Below are positions 45,586-54,586 of a DNA stretch of 64,000 nucleotides, piece by piece. Where the stretch lies: contig CAXXDU010000002.1 in assembly GCA_963667535.2 (NCBI GenBank), positions 2,852,001-2,916,000 on the forward strand, given 5' to 3'. The DNA is from UBA5614 sp963667535. Its GTDB lineage: Bacteria; Cloacimonadota; Cloacimonadia; Cloacimonadales; Cloacimonadaceae. Position 1 is the stretch's first letter. Every line of letters begins with the position of its first letter. The position numbers and the translations under genes were made by a program. The notes below the pieces were generated by a model that did no database searches, was not told the origin of the DNA, and saw nothing but the letters and a program-made list of their open reading frames with translations.

Positions 45586-45811
45586 GATTTTCTCCTTTTC
45601 TGTCATTCCTGCGACTGGTTCCCAGCAAGACAACTTGTTGGCTTAATGGGTAAACAAGGCAGGAATCCATGCTGTTTTTATTATATGATAATCACCCATA
45701 CCCATTTTGCCAAAAGCGATTTTACTATTTTCTGAGAAAGGAAGCAAATTGCAAATGTATGTAGTTCTGCATTTAGAGGCTGTGCGAAAATACCAAATGA
45801 AGAGCAGTGCC

Positions 45812-45966
45812 GGAGTTCAATTTGCCCTCTTTAGCTTTTGCAGACATCATTGTGTTTGGGCAAATCGGACTTCGGAATGCGTTATTTGTAAAGATTTTAG
45901 CTGAAGTCCGAAATTCCCGTTTACAATGCTGTCCATATTTAACGTAATGAAGGAATTTTGAACTCC
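45812..45966. repeat. nested inverted repeats in the gap upstream of tpx
   Basis: The gap 45586-46081 has no convincing gene. GGAGTTCAA (45812-45820) pairs with TTGAACTCC (45958-45966), and inside them TCGGACTTC (45865-45873) pairs with GAAGTCCGA (45903-45911). A structured transcript of about 155 nt is possible; no promoter or terminator was recognised. At 46010-46080 the gap ends in CGTGTCTTTCGTGGT-type repeats. Confidence 0.45.
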
Positions 45967-46009
45967 AGCTATTATTTGATCTTTCAGTTAATTCTGTGGT
46001 TAAAGAATC

Positions 46010-46080
46010 CTTTGTGTCTTTGTGTCTTTGTGGTGAAAAAATCCCTTTTCGTGGATTTCGTGTCTTTCGTGGTAAATATC
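46010..46080. repeat. degenerate CGTGTATTTCGTGGTT-family tract
   Basis: TTTGTGTCTTTGTGTCTTTG followed by CGTGGATTTCGTGTCTTTCG and TGGT repeats the same 9-10 base rhythm as the arms around the GxxExxY gene. It sits directly after the stop of the 46.1-kb lipoprotein gene. Confidence 0.55.
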
Positions 46081-46081
46081 T

Positions 46082-46702
46082 TTATGGAATATACTTCACC
46101 GAAAGTATGTTCTTGAAGTAGCCTTTGATGCCTACAAAGCCGGAGATTTCTTCATTGGGCTGGATGGTTTTTCCAATCAGGTGGTTATTAGTCATTTGGT
46201 CATGGAATTTCTTATCTGCAGTGTAAGAGGTAAGAGTATTGCCCAGTCCTATCACCGCGCCAACCGGTATGGGTGGAGATTGAGAAACTGTCCCGTCTTC
46301 ATTGGTCCGGGTAATATTAATAAAGAGGATAGACCACAGCATATAAAGAATGCCGGGCTGATGTATTGTAGCTGCTACGCTGGGGAGATCAACTTTCTGT
46401 GCTTCGTTCTTTCCGTCCATTACAGCGATGTTTCTATCATTAAGAGTAATCGGCTGGGTTGAATTATTCTTTAATTTTAAAGCTAAGAGAGTAACATCAC
46501 GTTTGGCAAGATAAGCATTGTACCTGTTATTCCTGGCAGATAACATCGGATAAGAATTACAGGATATATCCATAGAATCAGCCGAAGCATTGGCAGTATA
46601 GCCGATAGTCTCTAATCTAACCGTGTTATAGTTCACCGCACAACCGAAACTAATCATAGCAAAGCCAATAATCAGCGCCATATAAAGAAAATAACATTTC
46701 AT
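46082..46702 (-). CDS. lipoprotein of unknown function
   Basis: The 206-aa protein has a signal peptide with lipobox ISFGC (Cys near 21). VTLLALKLKNNSTQPITLNDRNIAVMDG near 69-96 suggests an Ig-like beta sandwich. A hydrophobic stretch GILYMLWSILFINIT lies near 117. I do not recognise the family. It is transcribed alone. Confidence 0.65.
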   Translation of the reverse strand: MKCYFLYMALIIGFAMISFGCAVNYNTVRLETIGYTANASADSMDISCNSYPMLSARNNRYNAYLAKRDVTLLALKLKNNSTQPITLNDRNIAVMDGKNEAQKVDLPSVAATIHQPGILYMLWSILFINITRTNEDGTVSQSPPIPVGAVIGLGNTLTSYTADKKFHDQMTNNHLIGKTIQPNEEISGFVGIKGYFKNILSVKYIP

Positions 46703-46820
46703 ATCAATCTCCTTTGTTTGCTAATATTATATTGAGACATTTTTGTCAAGATGATATCTGCTTAGCAGGCGATTGCAATGTATATTTGCATGTTCATAAA
46801 ATTCTACACAGAAAAGATGT

Positions 46821-47079
46821 TTAACCACTAAATACACTAAACACCCGGAAATATTATGAATGGTATATGCTTTTTCACTTAATCGAACGCAGAGTCGTAG
46901 AGTATTAATTTTTTTTAATATATCTACTTCCCCGTGTGTTCTGTGTATTCCATGGCTATGATTTGTCTTTTCTTTCGTGTATTTCGTGTATTTCGTGGTT
47001 AGTATTCAGACTTTTTCTTCCGTGTGTTCTGTGTATTCCGTGGTAAAGATTAGTTTTTCTTTCGTGTATTTCGTGGTTA
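46821..47079. repeat. cluster of CGTGTATTTCGTGGTT-family repeats
   Basis: The gap 46703-47076 is mostly repeats. One inverted unit is at 46821-46848 (TTAACCACTAAATACACTAA...). Four direct units end near 46955, 47001, 47045 and 47079, alternating between CGTGTGTTCTGTGTATTCCG and CGTGTATTTCGTGTATTTCG forms. The last overlaps the stop codon of the 47.1-kb gene. Confidence 0.65.
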
Positions 47080-48285
47080 ATACTCCATTGTCATTCCAAG
47101 CTTTACATCCCAGGTTCTATCCAGAGTATAATACAAATCTTTGTCCGGGTCACCGGTATAGTATTGTCTGGTAAACATGCCATTGAGCAGCAGATGGTCG
47201 TTGAATTTATACGTCAGGATTATGGACGGAACAATATTGCCCAGGCTATGGGACTCTTTATCTCCGGTATCTCTGTGATAGTATTGATGTAAATAGGAGG
47301 CATTCATCATCAGGCTGGCGTTTTTATATTCAATCAGATATGCCGTTAAACCAGGCTTGGCATCCAGCCAGGTATAGTAGTAATCTATACTTCTATGTTT
47401 TCGGTCAATATTGTGTTCATTGAGCTCGCTATAAAAAGTAAATTCCAGTTGTTTGATGATTTTATAATGCAGTTGCAGCCACCCTTCCCGGGCATAGACG
47501 TAATTGTGAGTTTCATTTACCCAATCATAAGATGAGGTATAAGTATAATCCAATCCACCGGCAATATAGAATGATTGGGGCATAGCAAAGGTCAGGGGAT
47601 AATTGGTTTCCACCGTAACCAGATTGGCAGGATTGGACAGACAGTAATATAATTCTGTTCCCCAATGGTTTGCTGATTGGTTAAAACCTTTGCCGGGAGG
47701 ATAAAATCCTGTTGTGTTGTAATCATTTTCAAAGGCAGATCCCTTTTCCAGAGATTCTTCGATATACGCTTTGAATCCAAATTTTGAATCATCCTGTTCA
47801 GCCTGTTTGGACAATTCCAGCTTGAGATAGTGGTTGAATGTGATTTTTGCTGTATAATCTTCCTTGAATATAATGCCAAGACCGATTTTCCAGTCACTCT
47901 TCAGATTATATTTACACATCATTTCCATTGATGTAAGCCGGTCTGTATATGGAATCCAATCTTCATAATATCCGCCCAGCATTACATCATAGTCATATTT
48001 ATCAAGATTCATGACTGCTTCAAACCTGCCAATTGGAATCCCGATTGTATTGGATGTGTAAAAGCTTGTTTCAGAAAATCTGCTGTTAATATTGTAACGG
48101 TCATACTCTGATTTGGAAATAAATCTATTGGGATTTATGTATTCAGTTGTATCAACCGGAGTTGCCGTACGAATGGTTTGTTTGGGAGTATCGGGATTAC
48201 CGCTGCTCCAATCAAAATCATCTTTGCCATATAGGGCAAATACCAGCGAAACCACAAGAAGAGAACATAATATAACAGATTTCAT
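47077..48285 (-). CDS. outer-membrane beta-barrel-like protein
   Basis: The 402-aa protein has a signal peptide (MKSVILCSLLVVSLVFALYG) and many aromatic-rich alternating strands (LGGYYEDWIPYTDRL, WLQLHYKIIKQLEFTFYSEL, DHLLLNGMFTRQYYTGD), ending in GMTMEY with a terminal aromatic residue as barrel proteins do. The function is unknown. Its stop codon lies inside a CGTGGTTAA repeat. Confidence 0.7.
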   Translation of the reverse strand: MKSVILCSLLVVSLVFALYGKDDFDWSSGNPDTPKQTIRTATPVDTTEYINPNRFISKSEYDRYNINSRFSETSFYTSNTIGIPIGRFEAVMNLDKYDYDVMLGGYYEDWIPYTDRLTSMEMMCKYNLKSDWKIGLGIIFKEDYTAKITFNHYLKLELSKQAEQDDSKFGFKAYIEESLEKGSAFENDYNTTGFYPPGKGFNQSANHWGTELYYCLSNPANLVTVETNYPLTFAMPQSFYIAGGLDYTYTSSYDWVNETHNYVYAREGWLQLHYKIIKQLEFTFYSELNEHNIDRKHRSIDYYYTWLDAKPGLTAYLIEYKNASLMMNASYLHQYYHRDTGDKESHSLGNIVPSIILTYKFNDHLLLNGMFTRQYYTGDPDKDLYYTLDRTWDVKLGMTMEY

Positions 48286-48390
48286 ACAACACCCTTTATA
48301 TTTTTCATTAATCCGAATATTGTTTAGTCTTGCTATATGTCAAGAAACTTTTTAAAAACCGTGATAGGGTGGAAAGGTGAATAGGTGATT

Positions 48391-48625
48391 ACATGATTAC
48401 GTGATTAAGAAGTTGCGTAGCACTCCGATGCTGCGTAAACGTAATTGAGTGATTACGTGATTAAGAAGTTGCGTAGCACTCCGATGCTGCGTAAACGTAA
48501 TTGAGTGATTACGTGATTAAGAAGTTGCGTAGCACTCCGATGCTGCGTAAACGTAATTGAGTGATTACGTGATTAAGAAGTTGCGTAGCACTCCGATGCT
48601 GCGTAAACGTAATTGAGTGATTAGG
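48391..48625. repeat. four tandem copies of a 56-bp repeat
   Basis: GTGATTAAGAAGTTGCGTAG recurs at 48401, 48457, 48513 and 48569, exactly 56 bp apart, with near-perfect units. Each unit contains CGTAGCA-CTCCGA-TGCTGCG, a small stem. The same stem, inverted, appears at 60769 and about 60833. No unique spacers separate the copies, so it is not a CRISPR. The rest of 48286-49070 has no gene. Confidence 0.85.
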
Positions 48626-49070
48626 TGATTTGGGGGAAGGACAATTACGAATTATGAATTATAAATTGAATGTATGTAGTTCCGCGTTTACGCGGTTTTG
48701 TTTTGATGATATTGATTTAAAAGACTACCCACAGAGGCATAGAGAGAAAGAGAGAGAAGAGGTTTTTTAAACCATGGAATACCCTGAAAATCAATAATAA
48801 ATCGTAGGGACATGCCTTGTGATTGTCCATAATAGTTGTAATTCCGTTTAAGAAACTTCATTTCAAAGTAGCAAAGTTGGAGAACTGCAAAAACAAGAAA
48901 TGTTTGTAAATCAGAAATAACAGGATTAGCTTGATGAATGGTATAAGCTAACGATTAGAATTTTCACACATGGGATTGTTCAAGAAACCGTCAATTCGTT
49001 AAATAGAATTGAACCTTGTCTGTACTTTTCCATATGTACTTATAGATAACGAATCAACTCAAATCCTTGT

Positions 49071-50042
49071 TTAACCTAATGGTTGAAAGTACTTGGCAGT
49101 ATATTCTTTATAATCATTATCTATTTCTTTCCAATGTGCTAAAATATATTGTCTCACAGTATCATGAAAACAAGGAGTTACTACTAATTTGCTTGAACTG
49201 TCCCAAAGGTATTCAAAATAATCATTCCATATTTCACCAGGAATTGAATAGGAACTAAATTCCAATACTGGAACTTTCTTACCTAAACATTTGTCAATAA
49301 TGCTGAGTTTTTCAATTTTCGAAATTCCTGAATGATACTGCTCAACATACGTCTTGTTATCAATGTTTACAATTTGCATAGTTGGCATTTGTATATATGT
49401 TCTGACCTCTAGTTTAAGTCCCGATCCTTTTCCATCATCACCATTGTTTTCGAGTGCTCTTAGAATGTTTCCCAACATCATCAGGGAAGTAAGAATATGG
49501 TTAACTAATGTACTATTGGGATAATCAAGCAATTGAGATCCGTTAATGTATTTTACATTTTCAATCTGAGCTCTTTCAATTCCCGTATATGAACGTGGAT
49601 CTAGTAACATTATTCGTACAGTGATATTAGTCTTTTTTATACACATATCACTAAGAAGATTAATCAAAGGACAATCTGAATGAAACAAATCTGTGCCTGC
49701 TACGGCTAGTACATCGATATTGGATTTGGCTGTATGAAAATCATTATTTATGTGCACACGAGCTTTTTTCCGATTTGGAAATATCCTTGAAATGCTAGAT
49801 TCAACTGAATTTCCAATAATAGTAAATTCTTTACGTATGTCTTCTTGAATATGATAATTTAATATGGATGTTACCAAAGTCGTAATAAGAATACCAGAAC
49901 CAATTGCTAGTAATGCGACTCCAACCTTTCCAGATAAAGCAAACGATAGGACGATACAGATTAACGAAGAAGAATATAATAATTGAGTATATTTTGACCA
50001 AAAGTAACTCAGTATCCGAATGCGTTTTTCATTATTTTTCAT
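49071..50042 (-). CDS. membrane protein with phospholipase D-like fold (tentative)
   Basis: The 323-aa protein has two hydrophobic segments at about 18-34 and 38-60. The soluble part begins RARVHINNDFHTAKSNIDVLAVAGTDLFHSD, then ITVRIMLLDPRSYTGIERAQ, LEVRTYIQMPTMQIVNIDNKTYVEQYHSG. That order resembles PLD-like domains that have lost the HKD residues. No close family is recognised. It stands alone between repeats and an IS110 element, consistent with a cargo or defence-type gene. Confidence 0.5.
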   Translation of the reverse strand: MKNNEKRIRILSYFWSKYTQLLYSSSLICIVLSFALSGKVGVALLAIGSGILITTLVTSILNYHIQEDIRKEFTIIGNSVESSISRIFPNRKKARVHINNDFHTAKSNIDVLAVAGTDLFHSDCPLINLLSDMCIKKTNITVRIMLLDPRSYTGIERAQIENVKYINGSQLLDYPNSTLVNHILTSLMMLGNILRALENNGDDGKGSGLKLEVRTYIQMPTMQIVNIDNKTYVEQYHSGISKIEKLSIIDKCLGKKVPVLEFSSYSIPGEIWNDYFEYLWDSSSKLVVTPCFHDTVRQYILAHWKEIDNDYKEYTAKYFQPLG

Positions 50043-50385
50043 AATCAGCTCCCTTACTTAAGCATTTATTTAATCCACTATTAATGTTATCAGCCATACT
50101 TATGTGACATTCTTAATATTTATTGATAACAAATACTTATTCCTATAGAAACACATATTGATTTTGGTTTTGCTTGTCAAGAGTTTTTTACAATTTGAAT
50201 AAATTAGATGATTAATGCTGTTATTGCTTCCGATAAACGTTTTTTCTGATACAATAAAGATTCATTTTAATTCTCTAATAATGCATAGCAGTTGAAACTC
50301 AGGTTCATCAAATCTATACTTCTCAATTCCCAATTTCTAATAGCTATTGTATCCAGTAAATCGTGGCTGCTTAAATATGAATAAA

Positions 50386-50790
50386 CTATGCTGATATAGA
50401 ATATTATATAATATTTAATCTAATATCTCATTCCGTATCGTTTGGATAAGCGGATTTGACGCGGAGGGTACCGGAGCGTCAAATCCGCTTATCCAAACAA
50501 AAATCTTTAAGGTTATTCTTTTGGTTATCTCTTTCTCTATCGTCTGACTTCCCGATCACTGCTGATATGCTGGATTACCCATTATGGTATCCTACTCTTG
50601 CCTCATACTATCTGAGAAGATACTCGCCGGTGTGTTATTATTAAGCTACATAACGAGGTCTTTCTTTCAAGCCTCTAAACATAGGAACTACATCATCCGG
50701 CGAGATGACTATATTTTTTCACCTCTTATTACTTTGTCTATCTTTTTTTTGACGGTTATTCGCAATGTAATGCCTTACTTGCCGGTCTGA
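50386..50790 (-). ncRNA. candidate guide (bridge/seek-type) RNA region of IS110 copy 1
   Basis: The non-coding end of the element contains perfect 23-bp arms at 50440-50462 and 50476-50498, with a 13-base loop GGAGGGTACCGGA. IS110/IS1111 elements encode a structured RNA in a non-coding end that pairs with donor and target. Position downstream of the transposase fits the IS1111 arrangement. The RNA itself is inferred. Confidence 0.45.
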
Positions 50791-52047
50791 TTATGCCCCG
50801 GCATAATACTTACGACGCTCTACATCATACTCAACATCATATTTAACCATTGAGTACATCATCTCAAGCAATTTACGACACATTCCCACAATAGTCTTTA
50901 CCTTGTTTGAATTGCGTTCGTTCACTTGATACCAATATACTTGTGACAAGATTGGATTATTGCTTATCATTTCGACACATAGTAAGTATAATAGATTTCT
51001 TAAGCGTGGTCTGCCTACTTTAGATATGTGGTATCTGCCCATATAGCGACCTGATTGATAATTGGTCAGATTAAGACCAGACAGCTTGATTAACTCTCTG
51101 GCATGATTATAATGCCTTATATCTCCTGTCTCTGCCAAAATCAAACCAACCGATAGTTTACTCAACCCAGGGATACTACAGAGTAGCCCGCCATATGGAA
51201 TGCGATCTACGCATTCTCGTATCTTACCATCTGTAGCTTTCTTTTGCTCTAATTTTAACCGTATATCTGCACCTAAGTACCGCAAGATATCTCTTACACT
51301 GTCTGTACCCTTGGTTATGCCGATACTGTTAGCAGATGCCGCATATATGCTCTCCAGCTTGACCGGTCTTAAGCTATGGCGGCTCTTATCTTTCATTATG
51401 CTATAATATTCCGCATAATCAAGTTGAGAGATGTCACCGGGTAAGGGAAAACTTTCCAAGGTATATAACAATGTCTTGCTGTTTAAACTCGCATAACTGG
51501 TTAGTTCCGGAAAATACTCAGCATAATACGACTCTACATAATTGTACAGCCTGTTCAACTGCTCTGTTAGAGACAAGTAATACTTAGAAAGATTCCTTAA
51601 CTCAGCATATACCCCATCCGGTATTCTGTGGCTGATACTCTTGTCCAGGCGCATTAGGGTAACTATAATCTTAGGGTCTTTCTGATCGCTTTTACCAGGT
51701 GCATTATCTTCAACGTCTTTCATCCGCTTTGTATGCATGGGATTGATTGTCTTAACCTGATAACCACAATTAGTTAAATAATGCAATAGAGGAGTACCGT
51801 ATGAGCCGGTAGGCTCTAAGCCAAAGATTATCCTGTTAAGTTGCCAGACTTGTTTTTGCTTCTCGGCTTCACCTATCAAGCGTTGATAACCACTTAAATC
51901 ATTGTTGATATAAAAAGGCTTCCTATCTCGTGTATTACTGGCATCTGTCATGTAAACCCATTGCCGGTGTTTACCGATATCAATCCCCACCAACATACAT
52001 TCGGGATTGATGCTATCTATCCCACCTTTTCTTTTAATATTCTTCAT
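50791..52047 (-). CDS. IS110 family transposase, copy 1
   Basis: The 418-aa transposase has an N-terminal RuvC-like DEDD domain: GIDIGKHRQWVYM near 22, FGLEPTGSYG near 71 and SDQKDPKIIV near 109. The C-terminal Tnp_20-type domain contains CSIPGLSKLSVGLILAETGDI and FNHAR-like HYNHARELIKLSGLNL, then GRPRLRNLLYL. GGGAGG precedes the ATG. It differs from copy 2 at scattered residues up to about 271 and is identical afterwards. Confidence 0.95.
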   Translation of the reverse strand: MKNIKRKGGIDSINPECMLVGIDIGKHRQWVYMTDASNTRDRKPFYINNDLSGYQRLIGEAEKQKQVWQLNRIIFGLEPTGSYGTPLLHYLTNCGYQVKTINPMHTKRMKDVEDNAPGKSDQKDPKIIVTLMRLDKSISHRIPDGVYAELRNLSKYYLSLTEQLNRLYNYVESYYAEYFPELTSYASLNSKTLLYTLESFPLPGDISQLDYAEYYSIMKDKSRHSLRPVKLESIYAASANSIGITKGTDSVRDILRYLGADIRLKLEQKKATDGKIRECVDRIPYGGLLCSIPGLSKLSVGLILAETGDIRHYNHARELIKLSGLNLTNYQSGRYMGRYHISKVGRPRLRNLLYLLCVEMISNNPILSQVYWYQVNERNSNKVKTIVGMCRKLLEMMYSMVKYDVEYDVERRKYYAGA

Positions 52048-52368
52048 CCGAACCTCCCTGGTTGCTTTTTTCTATACCAACTTGAAAGGTCGAATTGTAA
52101 ATCCTCAATCTAGAGGTTTAATATAGCAAGCTACAAGCCCTAAACCCTTCAGGCAAATTCATAATTGTTTACTCTTCTCACCTCTACTTTCCACAGACAA
52201 GAGTGTCTGTTGTACTACCAATTCATAATTCATAATTTATAATTGTTCCTAATCACTTAATCACCGCGAAACCAAATTCATAATTTACCGCTTAGCGGCT
52301 TTCCATTGACAAAACAAATCACAGCTTTATGCTGACAATATTGTAAATCTTGTCTTTAGGGGTTAATT

Positions 52369-52974
52369 ATGACCAGGAATCATCAGCCTGATGTTCGCCG
52401 GATTGGAAGAGTAGCGTATCATGATTGGATGATGGCGCTTGCCTTTATCATCATTTTAGCTTCCTGGATTATCCAGTATTTTGTTGCTGCCAATTACACG
52501 GAAATGCGCAAGAAGTATGAAAGCACAGAATCCATGATTCTCGTTAAACAGTTGGATGCCGATTTTTGGCTGACAGAAATACATAAACAGCGTTTGAGTA
52601 AAGACCCCAATCAAGCCATGGACATGTATCTGATGTATAAATACTTATGCAGTAACGCCTATTTAACTTCTGCTTTACAGGCTAAATCCAAAATAGATTA
52701 TGTAAGAAAAGCTGAGTCAATTAATCTCAAAAGCAAAATGCTCAAGCAATATAAAGAATGGTATGACAAAAGCATGTACGATAGCCTCAATACCGCTTTC
52801 CTAAAATCAATCGATTTCTCCGAAAAAGTAATGGAACCCATGCTGGACAGAGGCATCCTGAGTTACAATAAAGCCACTAAGGAAGAAAAAAAGTACACCA
52901 TCTTGTTTATTGCCTTGAATCTTATCGGCACCCTCCTGTTTGCCCTGTACCATATCATCCCCAAAACGGATTGA
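52369..52974 (+). CDS. membrane protein of unknown function
   Basis: The 201-aa protein has a hydrophobic segment at about 22-40 (MMALAFIIILASWIIQYFVA), a mainly helical soluble region to about 170, and a second hydrophobic segment at 175-195. I do not recognise the family. A candidate promoter (TTGACA at 52306, TATGCT at 52328) precedes it. It is the only gene between the two IS110 copies. Confidence 0.55.
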   Translation: MTRNHQPDVRRIGRVAYHDWMMALAFIIILASWIIQYFVAANYTEMRKKYESTESMILVKQLDADFWLTEIHKQRLSKDPNQAMDMYLMYKYLCSNAYLTSALQAKSKIDYVRKAESINLKSKMLKQYKEWYDKSMYDSLNTAFLKSIDFSEKVMEPMLDRGILSYNKATKEEKKYTILFIALNLIGTLLFALYHIIPKTD

Positions 52975-52993
52975 TAGCCCTTCCGCGTAGCGA

Positions 52994-53017
52994 GTAGCAT
53001 AGGATAGCATCCTGTTG
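52994..53017. repeat. 24-bp direct repeat at left edge of the palindrome island
   Basis: The 24 bases starting GTAGCATAGGATAGCATCCT are repeated exactly at 54086-54109 in the same orientation. Each copy is followed by a hairpin of different sequence (CCTGAGG...CCTCAGG here; CAGGCAT...ATGCCTG at the other). Confidence 0.7.
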
Positions 53018-53144
53018 TATCCTGAGGTTTGTTACCTCAGGAAAAAAACAAGTGATATCTGATCCGGCAAAGCCAACGATTGTTCATTTGTGGTGCGGGT
53101 AACCAACCCGCACCTACAACAGCTTGCCAAGCTATGTTACACAA

Positions 53145-53818
53145 AACCACAGCGTGGTTTGATATTCGATAGCCCATGAATTTATTCATGGGTATGAAGA
53201 TGGTGACAATATAACCCAGTATGGGTTTGCTATTCAATAGCCCATGAATTTATTCATGGGTAAAAATCAACAACGGAGTTAACCACAGCGTGGTTTGATA
53301 TTCGATAGCCCATGAATTTATTCGTGGGTATGAAGATGTTGACAATATAACCCAGTATGGGTTTGACATTCGATAGTCCATGAATTTATTCATGGGTAAA
53401 GAAACAACCAAGGTGTTAACCCCATCGGGGTTTGACATTCGATAGCCCATGAATTTATTCATGGGTATGAAGATGGTGACAATAGAACCCAGTATGGGTT
53501 TGCTATTCGATAGCCCATGAATTTATTCGTGGGTATGAAGATGTTGACAATATAACCCAGTATGGGTTTGACATTCGATAGCCCATGAATTTATTCATTG
53601 GTATAGATGCAACAACGGAGTTAACCCCATCGGGGTTTGCTATCTAATACATTGGATGTATTTATGTTTATCATTTCAACACAATGACTATCATTAAACA
53701 GAACTCCCACGACGCAAAGAATCACATTATTGACGATGGTTAAAATCATCTATCCTGATAGAAAACCCCGATGGGGTTTGTTCTTCTATACCTCCTGACC
53801 CATGAATAAATTCATGGG
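53145..53818. repeat. array of alternating palindromes (REP/BIME-like)
   Basis: Two palindromes alternate. One is CCCATGAATTTATTCATGGG or close variants, at 53173, 53241, 53309, 53377, 53446, 53514, 53582 and, in inverted form, 53799. The other is 15 bp: AACCACAGCGTGGTT (53145, 53281), AACCCAGTATGGGTT (53213, 53349, 53486, 53554), AACCCCATCGGGGTT (53418, 53623) and its inverse at 53764. Changes in the second keep base pairing. The last pair is inverted relative to the rest. No coding frame. Confidence 0.8.
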
Positions 53819-53897
53819 CTAATAAATGCAAAATCCTTATCGGATTTGACGCTAAGAAAGCTGTGTTACATTCCAGTCCCGGCGGGACGATACATGG

Positions 53898-54053
53898 TAA
53901 CGACGGGCTTTGAGCCCGGCGCATCAGCTATCCCGACCCATTAGTCCAAGCGGGACGGCACAATAAACCCGGCATCTAGTGATATGATGTGTCGTACCTA
54001 CGGCACTTTATCTATGGGGGGATGACATACGCCGGGCTCAAAGCCCGTCGTTA
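53898..54053. repeat. 24-bp inverted repeat pair with internal hairpins
   Basis: 53898-53921 (core ACGGGCTTTGAGCCCG) is the perfect reverse complement of 54030-54053. Between them lie smaller stems such as GTGTCGTACCTACGGCAC. TCCCGGCGGGAC stands outside on the left and ATCCCGATGGGAT on the right. It completes the repeat island next to IS110 copy 2. Confidence 0.65.
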
Positions 54054-54085
54054 CTACGTTTCATCCCGATGGGATTAATAGAATG

Positions 54086-54109
54086 GTAGCATAGGATAGC
54101 ATCCTGTTG
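54086..54109. repeat. 24-bp direct repeat at right edge of the palindrome island
   Basis: Exact second copy of 52994-53017. It is followed by the hairpin ACAGGCAT-TAGT-AATGCCTGT. Confidence 0.7.
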
Positions 54110-54181
54110 CATACAGGCATTAGTAATGCCTGTTAAACCACCTCCGGCAATTCTATTACTTGAAAGCAACAGATTAATAAT

Positions 54182-54586
54182 CTATGCTGATATAGAATAT
54201 TATATAATATTTAATCTAATATCTCATTCCGTATCGTTTGGATAAGCGGATTTGACGCGGAGGGTACCGGAGCGTCAAATCCGCTTATCCAAACAAAAAT
54301 CTTTAAGGTTATTCTTTTGGTTATCTCTTTCTCTATCGTCTGACTTCCCGATCACTGCTGATATGCTGGATTACCCATTATGGTATCCTACTCTTGCCTC
54401 ATACTATCTGAGAAGATACTCGCCGGTGTGTTATTATTAAGCTACATAACGAGGTCTTTCTTTCAAGCCTCTAAACATAGGAACTACATCATCCGGCGAG
54501 ATGACTATATTTTTTCACCTCTTATTACTTTGTCTATCTTTTTTTTGACGGTTATTCGCAATGTAATGCCTTACTTGCCGGTCTGA
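54182..54586 (-). ncRNA. candidate guide RNA region of IS110 copy 2
   Basis: Identical to the copy 1 region. The 23-bp arms are at 54236-54258 and 54272-54294. If it does encode a bridge-type RNA, both copies would share donor and target guides. Confidence 0.45.

Larger units (their letters stand above)
50386..52128 (-). mobile_element. IS110-family insertion, copy 1
   Basis: The limits are set by where this copy and copy 2 (54182-55924) stop matching; both are 1743 bp. It carries one transposase gene and about 400 bp of non-coding sequence downstream. No terminal inverted repeats or target duplication are evident, as is usual for IS110. Bases 50386-51180 are identical in the two copies. Confidence 0.88.

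Noticed and set aside
45707..45904. 65-codon protein
   Set aside because: No ribosome site, atypical composition, and it overlaps the nested inverted repeats.
48391..48625. CRISPR or coding tandem repeat
   Set aside because: Units follow each other without spacers, and no long frame with a start and ribosome site crosses them.
50456..50790. two short proteins in the IS110 non-coding end
   Set aside because: Identical in both copies only because the DNA is identical; they cover the palindrome and the likely RNA region and lack start signals.
53145..53818. CRISPR array
   Set aside because: The spacers are themselves repeated and the units are palindromes of two kinds; there are no unique spacers and no cas genes.
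53727..53924. 65-codon protein on the minus strand
   Set aside because: It is a translation of palindromic repeats in the island.
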